A stretch of DNA of 64,000 nucleotides from the NCBI GenBank assembly GCA_016794245.1, contig JAEUKR010000039.1:62001-126000 (forward strand), in the 5' to 3' direction. This document shows, piece by piece, positions 55,827-64,000 of this stretch. A program made the position numbers and the translations under genes. The notes beneath the pieces were generated by a model, which did no database searches, was not told the origin of the DNA, and worked only from the letters and a program-made list of their open reading frames with translations. Origin of the DNA: Caedimonas sp. (lineage in GTDB: Bacteria; Pseudomonadota; Alphaproteobacteria; Caedimonadales; Caedimonadaceae). Position 1 is the first letter of the stretch, and each line of letters begins with the position of its first letter.

Positions 55827-57008
55827 ATGCCCAAAAAGAATCGAGAGGCGAAGATTTTATTGATTGGCAAGAAATCGTTGATTGGCTTTATGATTGCGCG
55901 AGCGTCAGTCTGTCTTTTCATATTGGCTCTGGTCGGCTGTAGCGGTTCTCAGGTCGATCAACTTCCCTATGGCGGGACGTATACGCCATGTGAACCCAAG
56001 TTTGCAAAGAAAGCCTATAACAGGACTTACGAAATCAAGGGGGTTACGTACACCCCGCAACCTCACTATGAACTGAATGAGATCGGGATTGCCTCTTACT
56101 ACGGGGGAACGGATATCTTTCATGGTCGGACGACCTCTAACGGGGAAATCTTCGACATGAATCATATCAGCGCGGCGCATAAGACGCTGCCTATTCCCTG
56201 TATCGTTCGCGTGACGAACCTTGAAAATGGCCGCAGTCTTAAAGTCAAGATAAATGATCGCGGACCTTTTATTGAGGGAAGAATTATTGATGTTTCAAGG
56301 AAAACAGCCCAATTGCTTGGTTTTTATCATAAAGGAACAGCCAAAGTTCATGTTGAAACAGTGATGCCGGACACAATTCTGCTTGCGCGCGGACATTTGA
56401 ATGACGAGACTATCCAGTTGGCTGAAGTTTCAAATGAAGCCCCGCCTTTGACGTCGTTGCCCGTGGTTGCTTCTTCTAAAGTTGTTTCTTCCAGGGCTTC
56501 TTCTTCGGCGGCTGCTCCCCATCAACGTATGAAACATACCAAAAAACGGAACAACGGAGAAATTTACCTTGCCTCCAATGATAATAATAAAGATATAGGT
56601 GTGCGGGAAAAAATGGTAGGCGCGAGCGCTGTCAATGTTTCCGTTCCTTCTCAGGCAAATGCGTCTTCCTCTCTCATTCCTGCCAAAGCCCCGCACCCTG
56701 TAAGACCCTTGGTCAAACCAGCTGTTTATAATCCTTTGGTTCAACTTCCTCCCGTTATTCGCGGAAGTCGCGGCTATTTTGTACAAGCGGGTGTCTTTAG
56801 AAGTTCTGCGTCCGCTCAAAGTGTTCATAAAAAACTTCAAAAACTTTTGGCGCCTCCTTATGTCAAGCTGGAAAGTGCCAGTTTTGGATCGGTAAAAATT
56901 TTTCGGATTCTTGTCGGCCCCTTTCGGAGTAGTCAGGAAGCTAAAACATTGTTAAAAAAAGTATCGTTGGCTGGTCATGAAGAAGCCGTCATTGTTTACA
57001 ATGGATAA
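55827..57008 (+). CDS. rlpA: RlpA-like septal ring lipoprotein with SPOR domain
   Basis: Probably a lytic transglycosylase acting on denuded septal peptidoglycan. The 393-residue lipoprotein has a hydrophobic signal and lipobox (LALVGC, Cys near 38), then the RlpA double-psi beta-barrel (IGIASYYGGTDIFHGRTTSN, KVKINDRGPFIEGRIIDVSR). A long low-complexity Ser/Ala/Pro linker follows, and a C-terminal SPOR domain (YFVQAGVFRSSASAQSVHKK) targets septal glycan. Genes dacC, tmk and holB follow, as in most alphaproteobacteria. Met22 is an alternative start. Confidence 0.92.
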   Translation: MPKKNREAKILLIGKKSLIGFMIARASVCLFILALVGCSGSQVDQLPYGGTYTPCEPKFAKKAYNRTYEIKGVTYTPQPHYELNEIGIASYYGGTDIFHGRTTSNGEIFDMNHISAAHKTLPIPCIVRVTNLENGRSLKVKINDRGPFIEGRIIDVSRKTAQLLGFYHKGTAKVHVETVMPDTILLARGHLNDETIQLAEVSNEAPPLTSLPVVASSKVVSSRASSSAAAPHQRMKHTKKRNNGEIYLASNDNNKDIGVREKMVGASAVNVSVPSQANASSSLIPAKAPHPVRPLVKPAVYNPLVQLPPVIRGSRGYFVQAGVFRSSASAQSVHKKLQKLLAPPYVKLESASFGSVKIFRILVGPFRSSQEAKTLLKKVSLAGHEEAVIVYNG

Positions 57009-57023
57009 AGTGGGTACGCTGAG

Positions 57024-58322
57024 ATGAAAATATACCCTTTGCATTTCGAAATCTGGCAGTGTTGGACATTAGGATTCGTCCTGCTCACATGCTTATTGTA
57101 CGCTTTATATGCTGCGCGGGACGCACTGCGTGTCCGCTACCCCGGATTTCGAAATTCTTTGAATATAGGGCGCATATTCTTCTCGCTGTTTTTAAGCGTC
57201 TTGATGGCCTCATCTCTGAGCGCGGCGCTTGAGACAACACCTTCCTCTGTTCAAAAAGGCCCTTCTTTATATTCCAGGCAAGCCATTTTGATTGATCTGA
57301 CGACAGGAGAGGTTCTGTTTGAGAAGAACGCCGATGAGCGAATGCCGCCTTCATCCATGAGTAAAATCATGACAACTTATCTTGTGTTTGAAGAACTGAA
57401 AGCAGGCCGGCTGAAGATGACGGATACCTTTCCCGTCAGTGAGAAAGCATGGCGTAAAAGGGGATCAAAGATGTTCCTCAAATTGCATTCTCAGGTAAGC
57501 GTGGCGGATCTGTTGCGTGGCGCGATTGTTCAGTCTGGCAACGATGCCTGCATTACTCTGGCGGAAGGACTTGCGGGGAGCGAAGAAACGTTCGCAACAC
57601 AAATGATGCAGGCCGCTAGGGAAATAGGACTCTCAAATTCAAACTTTGTGAACGCCACGGGCTGGCCTGATGATAATCATTATGCGACAGCGCGTGATTT
57701 AGCCCTTATTACCCACAAGTTAATCGAGAAATTTCCTGACTATTATCCTCTTTACGCTGAGCGGGAGTTTACTTATAACGCTATTCGTCAAATGAATCGA
57801 AACCCTCTTCTTGCTTCTTTTCCAGGGGCGGATGGGCTAAAAACAGGCGCTACGGATGCCGGGGGTTTTGGCCTCATCGGGTCGGCTCTTCAGGGAGAGC
57901 GACGCTTGATCATGGTCATTAATGGGGCTGAATCGAAAAAAAAACGAGCGATAGATTCTAAAGCCCTTATGCAATGGGGGTTTAGCAACTTCGTCAGTTC
58001 GCGGCTTTACAACCGTGATCAAGTCATAGACCAGGCAGACGTATGGTTGGGTCATAAACCGCGCGTAGGCTTGAAAGTCGCCCGTAACGTCAACATAACG
58101 CTTCCGCGTCAGGATATTAAAAACTTGAAAGTTGATCTGGTCTATCAGGGACCGGTTGCGGCGCCTGTCCAGGCAGACCAGAAGATAGGGAATTTAATCG
58201 TTTCCATGCCCAACAAGCCTGACATGGTTATTCCCGTTGTGGCGGCGGAATCAGTAGGCAGAGCAGGATTTTTGTCAAAAATAGAGGCGGTCTTTTCTTA
58301 TTTTTTTATAAGATCATCATGA
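57024..58322 (+). CDS. dacC: D-alanyl-D-alanine carboxypeptidase DacC with repeat-encoded N-terminus
   Basis: A PBP5/6-type enzyme that trims peptidoglycan stem peptides. The frame has 432 codons. Motifs: SxxK as PSSMSKIMTTY, SxN as QSGNDACITLAEG and KTG as DGLKTGATDAG, all in family order, followed by the beta-rich C-terminal domain. The first 45 or so codons are a full family A repeat (57031-57167), giving an odd hydrophobic leader. A normal signal peptide (NIGRIFFSLFLSVLMASSLS) begins right after it. The native start may therefore be lost or may be a TTG at 57159 without clear SD. Whether the long form is made is unknown. The stop is in a minimal A element. Confidence 0.9.
   Translation: MKIYPLHFEIWQCWTLGFVLLTCLLYALYAARDALRVRYPGFRNSLNIGRIFFSLFLSVLMASSLSAALETTPSSVQKGPSLYSRQAILIDLTTGEVLFEKNADERMPPSSMSKIMTTYLVFEELKAGRLKMTDTFPVSEKAWRKRGSKMFLKLHSQVSVADLLRGAIVQSGNDACITLAEGLAGSEETFATQMMQAAREIGLSNSNFVNATGWPDDNHYATARDLALITHKLIEKFPDYYPLYAEREFTYNAIRQMNRNPLLASFPGADGLKTGATDAGGFGLIGSALQGERRLIMVINGAESKKKRAIDSKALMQWGFSNFVSSRLYNRDQVIDQADVWLGHKPRVGLKVARNVNITLPRQDIKNLKVDLVYQGPVAAPVQADQKIGNLIVSMPNKPDMVIPVVAAESVGRAGFLSKIEAVFSYFFIRSS
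57031..57167 (+). repeat. Full-length family A repeat forming the dacC 5' coding region
   Basis: TATACCCTTTGCATTTCGAA, GTGTTGGACATTAGGATTCG, CTGCTCACATGCTTATTG, GCTGCGCGGGACGCACTGCG and CGGATTTCGAAATTCTTTG. It is open in the dacC frame. It begins 6 nt after the ATG at 57024. Confidence 0.9.
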
Positions 58323-58351
58323 TACCCAAATCTTGAAACGCGAAGGGTATA
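58321..58351. repeat. Minimal family A palindrome (31 bp) upstream of tmk
   Basis: GATACCCAAATCTTGAAACG-CGAAGGGTAT joins the two A ends directly. It begins in the dacC stop codon and its GAAGGG lies 7 nt before the tmk ATG, where it acts as the only visible Shine-Dalgarno sequence. Confidence 0.65.
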
Positions 58352-58354
58352 AGA

Positions 58355-58984
58355 ATGGAACGCGGTAAATTTATTACTTTGGAAGGTGGAGAAGGCGCGG
58401 GAAAATCAACGCAGATCCCTTATCTTAAATCTTTTTTGGAAGCGCGGGGCTATCAGGTGGTGATCACGCGTGAACCGGGCGGAAGTCCTGGGGCGGAGCT
58501 GATTCGAAAATTGCTTCTGGAGGGAACACCCACAAGATGGGAGCCTTTGACGGAATACCTTTTGTTGAGTGCGGCCCGCCGAGACCATATTGAAAAGGTC
58601 ATTAAACCCGCTCTTGAACAAGGGAAATGGGTGGTCTGTGATCGTTTTTTTGACTCTTCCCTTGCTTATCAAGGTGCGGGCGGCGGTATAAAGGAAGAGA
58701 TCCTTCAACAAATTTATGATGCGATTGCGCCTTATTTTGAGCCTGACATCACATTTATATTTGACCTGCCCATCGAGATCGGTCTTCAGAGAGCAAAAAC
58801 GCGTTCTTTTGGTCTGGAGGATCGTTTTGAGCAAATGCCTTTTGATTTTCATCAACGTGTTCAGGATAAATTCAGGCAGATATCAGCAAAAAATCCCCAC
58901 CGCTGTTATCTGGTTCAGGCGCACCATACTGTGGAAGATATTTCAAAAGAACTTCAAAGTCATATGATAAAATTGTTAAAGTAA
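58355..58984 (+). CDS. tmk: Thymidylate kinase
   Basis: Phosphorylates dTMP to dTDP for DNA synthesis. The 209-residue protein has P-loop GGEGAGKSTQIPYL, the DRX motif VCDRFFDSSLAYQG and TREPGGSP. The length and motifs are normal. It is in the order rlpA-dacC-tmk-holB. Its ribosome binding site is inside a minimal family A palindrome. Confidence 0.96.
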   Translation: MERGKFITLEGGEGAGKSTQIPYLKSFLEARGYQVVITREPGGSPGAELIRKLLLEGTPTRWEPLTEYLLLSAARRDHIEKVIKPALEQGKWVVCDRFFDSSLAYQGAGGGIKEEILQQIYDAIAPYFEPDITFIFDLPIEIGLQRAKTRSFGLEDRFEQMPFDFHQRVQDKFRQISAKNPHRCYLVQAHHTVEDISKELQSHMIKLLK

Positions 58985-58985
58985 A

Positions 58986-60020
58986 GTGATGTCGAATTTG
59001 ACCCCTGCCACCAATCCTTGTATTTTCGGGGCGGATCCCCTGATCTCGCGATTTTTAGGGTATCGTTTGCCACAAAGTATGATTCTTTCAGGCCCCAAAG
59101 GTGTGGGAAAAGCGACTTTTGCGTATCATTTGGCGCGGTACCTTTTTCAGGGAAAAAAGGAAACGTTTTCGGTTGATCCCGAAACGCCTCTTTTCGGGCG
59201 GGTTTCTATGGGTTCTCACGGAGATTTGAGAGTCATTCAACGTGAATTGAATACGGCGGGAAAAATGGCACGAGATATCTCTATCGAGTCCATCCGTAAC
59301 GTTGTTCAGTTTTTGCAGTCTACGCCACTCGAAGGAGGATGGCGCATCATTATGATTGACAGTGTGGATGAACTCAATTCCAAAGCTGCCAACGCGTTGC
59401 TGAAGACGTTAGAAGAGCCTCCGCGGAAGACCTTGATCATCCTGATTTCGCATAGTTTGGGGCGCGTTTTACCCACGCTTAAATCGCGCTGCATCCGATA
59501 TGAAATGCTCCCCTTGAATGATTGTGAGATGGACAAAACCCTGGCTCATTTGTTGCCTCAAGCGTCCAGACAGGAACGGGGTTTTTTGATCAGTTGTGCT
59601 GAGGGATGTCCAGGACGTGCCGTTGCTTTGGCTCGTTTAGGGGGAAAAGGATTTTATGAACACTTCTTAAAGGTTCTGAAAGGGGTTTCTTCAGGTGATC
59701 TTCGTCCAGTCATTGCCTTGATTGATCAGCTGTTGGCACAACCAGAAGCAGAAATATCCTATGACGCATTCGGACAATTTTTTTCCTGGTGGTTGGCACG
59801 TGTCGTTTCTTTTCTCTCTTCCCCCGCAAGGGCGAAAGATGAAGAAGACGCCGTTGTTTTGGCGCTGCTTCACAAACATTCCGTTTCTTTTTGGCTCGAC
59901 TTTTGGCCTCATGCAACGAAAATACTCACGCAAACGCAGGAATATAGCCTTGATCGTCGCCACGTTTTAATGTGTATCTTTTACGAAATGATGGTCGGTA
60001 AAACAGGCTTTGTTTTTTAA
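58986..60020 (+). CDS. holB: DNA polymerase III delta' subunit
   Basis: A clamp-loader subunit. The 344-residue AAA+ protein has a P-loop-like SGPKGVGKATFAYHLA, the Walker B-like region DSVDELNSKAANALLKTLEE and SRC motif (LKSRCIRYEMLPL). The ATG one codon after the GTG is an equally good start. It begins 1 bp after tmk. The stop lies directly at the left inverted repeat of the following AT-rich segment. Confidence 0.92.
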   Translation: MMSNLTPATNPCIFGADPLISRFLGYRLPQSMILSGPKGVGKATFAYHLARYLFQGKKETFSVDPETPLFGRVSMGSHGDLRVIQRELNTAGKMARDISIESIRNVVQFLQSTPLEGGWRIIMIDSVDELNSKAANALLKTLEEPPRKTLIILISHSLGRVLPTLKSRCIRYEMLPLNDCEMDKTLAHLLPQASRQERGFLISCAEGCPGRAVALARLGGKGFYEHFLKVLKGVSSGDLRPVIALIDQLLAQPEAEISYDAFGQFFSWWLARVVSFLSSPARAKDEEDAVVLALLHKHSVSFWLDFWPHATKILTQTQEYSLDRRHVLMCIFYEMMVGKTGFVF

Positions 60021-60717
60021 ATTACGCCATCATCTCTTTAAACACAAAAAATATCGTGATATTAATCATCGTCAGCTTAGATGGATTAGTATCGTGCGTC
60101 AGTTTTTCAAATATTTTTTGTCTTTTTTGTCTATTCTTTTTCTGAGTGTTTCTTTCATGGTAGGAAATCCGCCAGAAATTGTTACTTCAAACATCGGCAA
60201 ATGGCTTGAATTATTTGGATTTATAAATATTCCTAGGTGGATTCACGGTACTACATTCCATATTATTCTATGGATATTTCTCATAGCTGGAATGTCCTCT
60301 CTTTTATTCCCTGTATTGAAAAAGTTTTTATTGAGCTCAAAAATAAGGATAGTTAAACAAAAAGAAGTATATAACTGGCATAGATTTAATTCTTCACTTG
60401 AAGAATTAAATAAATTAATTGAGCAAAAGATACTGATTATTGATAGTCCCATTAACAAAAACATGAATTATAAAAACATATTTGAAAGACTAATTAAGGA
60501 GAGAGAAATAAGGTTTTCGACAAACCATGCTGGATATATTCTCTTAACAAAATATCAATTACCCCATAATTTATTGCTTCAACTATTGAAAACTGATTGC
60601 CTTAATGGTAAGAAAATATATTATATGCGATTTATTGCAAATTCTGATAATAATCCTGAATTTAAAAGACTTTTGCTTAATCCAAAATGTAAATTTTCAC
60701 CATACTCGTCTCTCTAG
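60010..60717 (+). CDS. Hypothetical AT-rich membrane protein between inverted repeats
   Basis: A frame of up to 235 codons; a TTG start overlaps the end of holB, and a GTG at 60091 is an alternative. Two hydrophobic segments (about 35-55 and 85-110) are followed by a Lys/Asn/Ile-rich cytoplasmic-looking domain. I recognise no family. Base composition is clearly more AT-rich than holB or ihfB, suggesting separate origin. The segment is bracketed by inverted copies of ACGCCATCATCNCTTTA at 60023-60040 and 60727-60744. It may be a small acquired unit. Confidence 0.55.
   Translation: MFFKLRHHLFKHKKYRDINHRQLRWISIVRQFFKYFLSFLSILFLSVSFMVGNPPEIVTSNIGKWLELFGFINIPRWIHGTTFHIILWIFLIAGMSSLLFPVLKKFLLSSKIRIVKQKEVYNWHRFNSSLEELNKLIEQKILIIDSPINKNMNYKNIFERLIKEREIRFSTNHAGYILLTKYQLPHNLLLQLLKTDCLNGKKIYYMRFIANSDNNPEFKRLLLNPKCKFSPYSSL
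60023..60040. repeat. Left inverted repeat around the AT-rich ORF
   Basis: TACGCCATCATCTCTTTA, whose reverse complement recurs with one or two differences at 60727-60744. It begins right after the holB stop codon. Confidence 0.7.
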
Positions 60718-60726
60718 AGTTGTCTG

Positions 60727-60744
60727 TAAAGGGATGATGGCGTT
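60727..60744. repeat. Right inverted repeat around the AT-rich ORF
   Basis: TAAAGGGATGATGGCGTT, the inverted match of the left copy. It lies between the AT-rich ORF and ihfB. Confidence 0.7.
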
Positions 60745-60777
60745 AAAATTATATGGCAAAAGGTGGGCTTCAATCCT

Positions 60778-61059
60778 TTAATGCCTATTGAGACGATCAC
60801 GCAATTGCTTGCCGGTCTTAAAAAAAGGAACCCGTTTGGGATCGACTTTTACAGGGTCGCCAGTGCGTGGGTTGCGGCCTAAGCGAGAACGACGACTGCG
60901 TGTGGTAAATACTCCAAATCCGCGAAGTTCGACGCGATTGCCTTTAGCGAGCGCGGACGTGATTTCATCGAGGATTACAGTTATGCTTTTTTCTGCCTGA
61001 GCGACTGTTAAGTGATGATTTGATTGGATTAATTTTTGTACGAGTTCAGATCGCGTCAC
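60778..61059 (-). CDS. ihfB: Integration host factor subunit beta
   Basis: A DNA-bending nucleoid protein that pairs with IhfA. The GTG at 61059 follows GGGAGG by 6 nt and gives [20 protein letters not shown], 93 residues; two codons further upstream are also open. The beta-ribbon arm is [20 protein letters not shown], with the IHF-beta type C-terminus [13 protein letters not shown]. Confidence 0.93.
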   Translation of the reverse strand: MTRSELVQKLIQSNHHLTVAQAEKSITVILDEITSALAKGNRVELRGFGVFTTRSRRSRLGRNPRTGDPVKVDPKRVPFFKTGKQLRDRLNRH

Positions 61060-61182
61060 TAACACCTCCCTTGAATAAATTATTCTATTTTTTTAAAAGA
61101 ACCGCTATCAACATTAAAAGGATGCCAAATCTTCAAAGTATCGTCAAGCTTTATCAAGACTGAAAATTATGCTTTTCAAAGT

Positions 61183-61320
61183 ATATAGCCTTCATTTTTC
61201 AAAATCTGGAGGCATTGAACATCTGGATTCGTCCTGTTTCCATCCTTCACATACGTTGCCGTTTCTCGCGTGCTCTTGCCTAAAAATTTCCTTGTCTTGT
61301 TTGAAGATGAAAGAACTCTT
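61183..61320 (+). repeat. Hybrid repeat: A left half + B right half
   Basis: ATAGCCTTCATTTTTCAAAA, CATTGAACATCTGGATTCG, then CATACGTTGCCGTTTCTCGC and CTTGCCTAAAAATTTCC. It is third of this hybrid type. The remainder of the 61060-61411 gap is AT-rich with no gene. Confidence 0.7.
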
Positions 61321-61411
61321 AAGGGGTCACAGCGGCTAAATGAAAGCCATCACTACGCATCTACCGCAAATATCCGTTGGGGCGTCAAACTCACCTCTTG
61401 TGTGATTATTT

Positions 61412-61927
61412 TTATCGTTTTGAGAACTGGAAGCGTTTGCGTGCTTTGGCGCGACCATATTTTTTACGCTCAACGACTCGGCTGTCACGTGTCAAAAATC
61501 CTGAAGGTTTGAGAACGGGACGCAACTCAGGGTCATAATAAGTCAACGCTTTGCTGATTCCATGACGAATAGCACCAGCTTGCCCTGAAAGTCCACCGCC
61601 TGCGACTGAGCAAATCACATCAAACTGTGATTCACGATTAACCTGCTTAAAAGGTTGGTTAATAATCATCTGTAATACAGAACGAGCAAAATAAGTGTGT
61701 CCTTCACGACCATTAACGGTAACCTTGCCTGATCCTGCCTTGATCCATACGCGCGCAACAGCATTTTTTCTTTTACCGGTAGCGTAGGAACGACCTTGTG
61801 CATCCAACTTTGGCGTCTGAGGGTTGACGTCACTGTTTTTTTTGGAAGGAAAGTCAGATTTGGAAACAGCCTCAGAGGACATAACAGCAGACTTCAAATC
61901 TTCAAGACCAACATGTTCTTGCGCCAT
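61412..61927 (-). CDS. rpsI: 30S ribosomal protein S9 (uS9)
   Basis: The 171-residue protein has its C-terminal tail reaching the P-site. The core starts [20 protein letters not shown] and the basic tail ends [18 protein letters not shown]. It has an alphaproteobacterial-type N-terminal extension of about 45 residues, including an acidic stretch. It lies 6 bp after rplM in one operon. Confidence 0.97.
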   Translation of the reverse strand: MAQEHVGLEDLKSAVMSSEAVSKSDFPSKKNSDVNPQTPKLDAQGRSYATGKRKNAVARVWIKAGSGKVTVNGREGHTYFARSVLQMIINQPFKQVNRESQFDVICSVAGGGLSGQAGAIRHGISKALTYYDPELRPVLKPSGFLTRDSRVVERKKYGRAKARKRFQFSKR

Positions 61928-61933
61928 ATTTGG

Positions 61934-62395
61934 TTAGCTCCTTCTATTTTTCTTGTTCATAACACCGATATCCAGAGGGCTTGGTTGTTGTGCTTCATGG
62001 GGATGATCGACCCCCTTATATACCCGTAAATTACCCATTTGTTGACGCCCAAGGGGAGTGCGCGGAATCATTCGCTCGACGGCTTTTTCGATGACTCGTT
62101 CTGGAAAACGTCCTTCAAGGATTTGGCCGGCGCGACGTTCTTTAATGCCTCCCGGATATCCGGTATGCCAATAATAAACCTTATCTTTGACTTTATTGCC
62201 TGTCAGATGCACTTTGTCGGCGTTGACAACGATAATATGATCGCCACAATCGACATGAGGAGTATAATCAGGGCGATGTTTGCCGCGGAGGCGCAATGCA
62301 ATCATTGATGCCAGGCGTCCCAAAACAACGCGTTCAGCATCAATCACAATCCAATTTTTCTTTACTTCAGCAGGCTTTAGGGACAACGTCTTCAT
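61934..62395 (-). CDS. rplM: 50S ribosomal protein L13 (uL13)
   Basis: An early-assembly large-subunit protein of 153 residues. Family motifs include [39 protein letters not shown] and [20 protein letters not shown]. It is the first gene of rplM-rpsI. The gap upstream (62396-62801) carries the divergent rpmH promoter. Confidence 0.98.
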   Translation of the reverse strand: MKTLSLKPAEVKKNWIVIDAERVVLGRLASMIALRLRGKHRPDYTPHVDCGDHIIVVNADKVHLTGNKVKDKVYYWHTGYPGGIKERRAGQILEGRFPERVIEKAVERMIPRTPLGRQQMGNLRVYKGVDHPHEAQQPSPLDIGVMNKKNRRS

Positions 62396-62440
62396 TTTGA
62401 ATATACTCTTAATTTAACTTGACGCGCAATATCGCATAAA

Positions 62441-62458
62441 TCTCATTTAAGTGAGATC
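62441..62458. promoter_or_regulatory. Inverted repeat upstream of rplM
   Basis: ATCTCA-N6-TGAGAT dyad 46-63 bp upstream of the rplM start. It may be an operator or hairpin; no regulator can be named. Confidence 0.35.
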
Positions 62459-62519
62459 ATCTGATACAGCACCTCACGGGCTTCGTCAATCATAAAAATA
62501 TTAGTTTCTTCACGTTTTT

Positions 62520-62738
62520 AGCGCTTGCTGATCTTTCATGGCAAAAGCGCTCCTATGGTTCGAGAGAAATCAGGAACTTTAAAAATGACGCTGAAATTCT
62601 TGCCTCTTGCAAGCGTGGAGGCGGTTTCGATATTAAAGCCTTACTTGCAACTTTCATATTCTTCCCATGTCATATATGCGCTGGTTTACTTTGGTCTGAA
62701 AATCCGCGCATTCTATATCGGGATCTACAAAGAGTCTC
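62520..62738. other. Spacer between rplM and rpmH
   Basis: The stretch carries an inverted repeat AGCGCTT...AAGCGCT near 62520-62552 and no supported gene. An open frame here on the plus strand overlaps rpmH out of frame and lacks protein-like features. The left part (62396-62519) is AT-rich. Confidence 0.4.
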
Positions 62739-62767
62739 TTGACACAATGACTGTAATGCCCTATGTA
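62739..62767 (+). promoter_or_regulatory. rpmH promoter
   Basis: A perfect -35 TTGACA (62739-62744), a 17-bp spacer and -10 TATGTA (62762-62767), about 35 bp before the rpmH start. Confidence 0.75.
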
Positions 62768-62801
62768 AAAAACCAAATCTTTAACTCAAGGAGTCTGTCT
62801 T

Positions 62802-62936
62802 GTGAAAAGAACATATCAACCCAGTCAGCTTGTGCGCAAGCGCCGTCATGGTTTCCGGGCACGTATGCAAACAGTGGGGGGTCGTAAAGTGATTGCGTCT
62901 CGTCGGTCTAAGGGCCGCGTACGTCTTTCGGCTTGA
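62802..62936 (+). CDS. rpmH: 50S ribosomal protein L34 (bL34)
   Basis: A 44-residue, strongly basic protein starting at GTG with AAGGAG upstream. It reads [20 protein letters not shown] and ends [10 protein letters not shown], a complete L34. It is the first gene of rpmH-rnpA-yidD-yidC. Confidence 0.98.
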   Translation: MKRTYQPSQLVRKRRHGFRARMQTVGGRKVIASRRSKGRVRLSA

Positions 62937-62948
62937 TACATTCTGACT

Positions 62949-63296
62949 TTGCTTTCTCTCAAAAAACGGCATGAGTTTAGTCGTCTTCAAAAAGAAGGCG
63001 TCAGGTGGGTTGCATCTTCCTTTATTTTGCAGATGATATCGTCAGAGACTCAAGACATACGAGTGGGATATATTGTTACACGCAAAATGGGGTCAGCGGT
63101 CACGCGTAACCGAGCGCGGCGAAGACTCAAGGAAGCCGTTCGATTGACATTTCCCACTTATGCTTCTGATGGCCAGGATTATGTTTTGATTGCAAGAACA
63201 AGTGCCTTGACACAGACTTTTAAAGTATTGCAAAAAGATTTGCTTTGGTCTCTGCGGCATGTGCAACGTCTTAAACGTGAAAAAGACGAAGGATAA
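62949..63296 (+). CDS. rnpA: Ribonuclease P protein component
   Basis: The protein subunit of RNase P, which supports 5' processing of tRNAs. I use the TTG start 12 bp after rpmH, giving 115 residues; the frame has no earlier start. The RNR motif appears as AVTRNRARRRLKEAVRL, with a Phe-containing FSRLQKEGVRWVASSFILQM near the N-terminus. Confidence 0.93.
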   Translation: MLSLKKRHEFSRLQKEGVRWVASSFILQMISSETQDIRVGYIVTRKMGSAVTRNRARRRLKEAVRLTFPTYASDGQDYVLIARTSALTQTFKVLQKDLLWSLRHVQRLKREKDEG

Positions 63297-63415
63297 AACA
63301 AAAGACGAATTTGTTATATCCGACGTTGCCAACTCTTGGAAGATGGATGAAAAGCGAAAGAAAAACAGGATACAACCCACCCACAATGTGAGTTGCGCAT
63401 GACGTGCACTCTTGA

Positions 63416-63649
63416 ATGAAAATCATGCATAAAAAGGTTTTAAAATTGTTATTTTGGGTCTATAAGAAGAGCATTTCGCCTTTCTTGCCTTGTGCATGTC
63501 GCTTCTTCCCGACGTGTTCAGAATATGCTTATATAGCGACTCAAAGGCATGGTGTTTGGAAAGGGGGATGGTTGACTTTGAAAAGACTTGCAAAATGCCA
63601 TCCTTGGGGACATGCAGGCATTGATTACCCTCCTGACGTTCTCTCTTAA
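63416..63649 (+). CDS. yidD: YidD, membrane protein insertion efficiency factor
   Basis: A small membrane-associated protein that helps YidC-dependent insertion. The 77-residue sequence has the family motif [19 protein letters not shown] and [20 protein letters not shown]. It lies between rnpA and yidC, the usual position. A later Met (MHKKV) is an alternative start. Confidence 0.94.
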   Translation: MKIMHKKVLKLLFWVYKKSISPFLPCACRFFPTCSEYAYIATQRHGVWKGGWLTLKRLAKCHPWGHAGIDYPPDVLS

Positions 63650-63669
63650 TATGAAATTTGGATAAAGTG

Positions 63670-64000
63670 ATGGATCAAGACGAAAAACGAAATTTATGGA
63701 TCGCCGTTATTCTCTCAACGTTGATTTTTTTGGGTTGGAATTACTTTTTTGATCGACCTGAGAAGAGAGTCTCTTCGGCGACGCAATCTTCAAGGGCAAT
63801 CACACCGACTCCCTCTGTGACTTTGACGCCGCCTGCGCCTTTGACGCGCGAAGATGCCCTGAAAGAGACGCAGCGCATCCAGATTGATACTCCTGAACTT
63901 AAAGGTTCTATAAATTTAAAAGGAGCCAGGATTGATCACCTGATCCTCAAGAATTATCATATGTCCGTTGATCCTCAAAGTCCGAATGTCGAGTTGCTTG
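63670..64000 (+). CDS. yidC: Membrane protein insertase YidC (5' part)
   Basis: Only the first 110 codons are in the window. The start MDQDEKRNLWIAVILSTLIF leads into the first membrane helix and the periplasmic P1 region (ILKNYHMSVDPQSPNVELL). This matches the alphaproteobacterial YidC N-terminus. The protein inserts and folds inner-membrane proteins. The frame continues beyond the window edge. Confidence 0.93.
   Translation, partial: MDQDEKRNLWIAVILSTLIFLGWNYFFDRPEKRVSSATQSSRAITPTPSVTLTPPAPLTREDALKETQRIQIDTPELKGSINLKGARIDHLILKNYHMSVDPQSPNVELL

Noticed and set aside
62396-62801. Replication origin next to rpmH
   Set aside because: No cluster of DnaA boxes is seen and dnaA is absent; in alphaproteobacteria rpmH is often far from the origin.
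62525-62887. Plus-strand 120-codon frame upstream of and overlapping rpmH
   Set aside because: It overlaps the rpmH promoter and gene out of frame and shows no family features.

Overview
The window looks like a chromosomal segment of an alphaproteobacterium with moderate GC content (about 45% by eye) and many short dispersed repeats. Gene orders that are typical of alphaproteobacteria support this: ccmD-ccmE-ccmF/H, rpsF-rpsR-DUF2232-rplI, ftsE-ftsX-ydcF-plsC-DUF2125, rlpA-dacC-tmk-holB, lptF/lptG/lptD next to surA-rsmA, CdnL/CarD next to ygfZ, an LdtR-like MarR regulator, and rpmH-rnpA-yidD-yidC. The mix of an intact envelope/LPS gene set with heavy repeat invasion would fit a host-associated lineage such as Holosporales or Rickettsiales. 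That placement is inference, because no rRNA gene is present.

Layout. 0.4-7.5 kb: a sugar-nucleotide epimerase, groESL under a CIRCE operator, then dnaK and dnaJ. 7.8-10.9 kb: cytochrome c maturation genes ccmD, ccmE and a fused ccmF-ccmH. 11-17.5 kb: a LysR regulator, dnaE, a peptidoglycan amidase and sodB. 17.5-24.3 kb: LPS export (lptD, lptG, lptF), then surA and rsmA. 24.5-26.7 kb: a ribosomal protein operon. 27-32.4 kb: an accessory island with two LysR paralogues, a putative haem-oxygenase-like iron enzyme and a POT-family transporter. 32.5-46.8 kb: ygfZ, cdnL, lolA, ftsK, a FadN-like beta-oxidation protein, heptose synthesis genes (hldE, gmhA, gmhB) and ftsEX. 47-55.5 kb: ydcF, plsC, tadA, fumC, tRNA-Met, mutL and a MarR regulator. 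55.8-64 kb: rlpA, dacC, tmk, holB, ihfB, rpsI, rplM, then rpmH-rnpA-yidD and the start of yidC.

The most unusual property is the repeat population. Family A is a palindromic element of about 130-140 bp whose ends read TATACCC...GGGTATA. It occurs in roughly twenty copies or fragments, mostly between genes. It also lies in frame inside ygfZ, forms the C-termini of ccmE and ydcF, and forms the N-terminus of dacC, much like Rickettsia palindromic elements. Family B is a 140-147 bp element (plus 85 bp and 39 bp short forms) with inverted ends GACCTCTTGCATAACC, usually flanked by TA. It looks like a MITE of the Tc1/mariner-IS630 type. In at least two places B sits inside A, and other A copies provide the empty site. 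A third module, C, is attached to some A copies and flanks dnaJ in inverted orientation.

The second highlight is the accessory island. It is a tandem duplication of a LysR / iron-enzyme / transporter unit in which each copy has lost a different gene. The upstream copy keeps the enzyme and has a transporter relic. The downstream copy keeps the transporter and has an enzyme relic. A dyad of the form TTAG-N11-YTAA survives in both divergent promoter regions and is a candidate operator.
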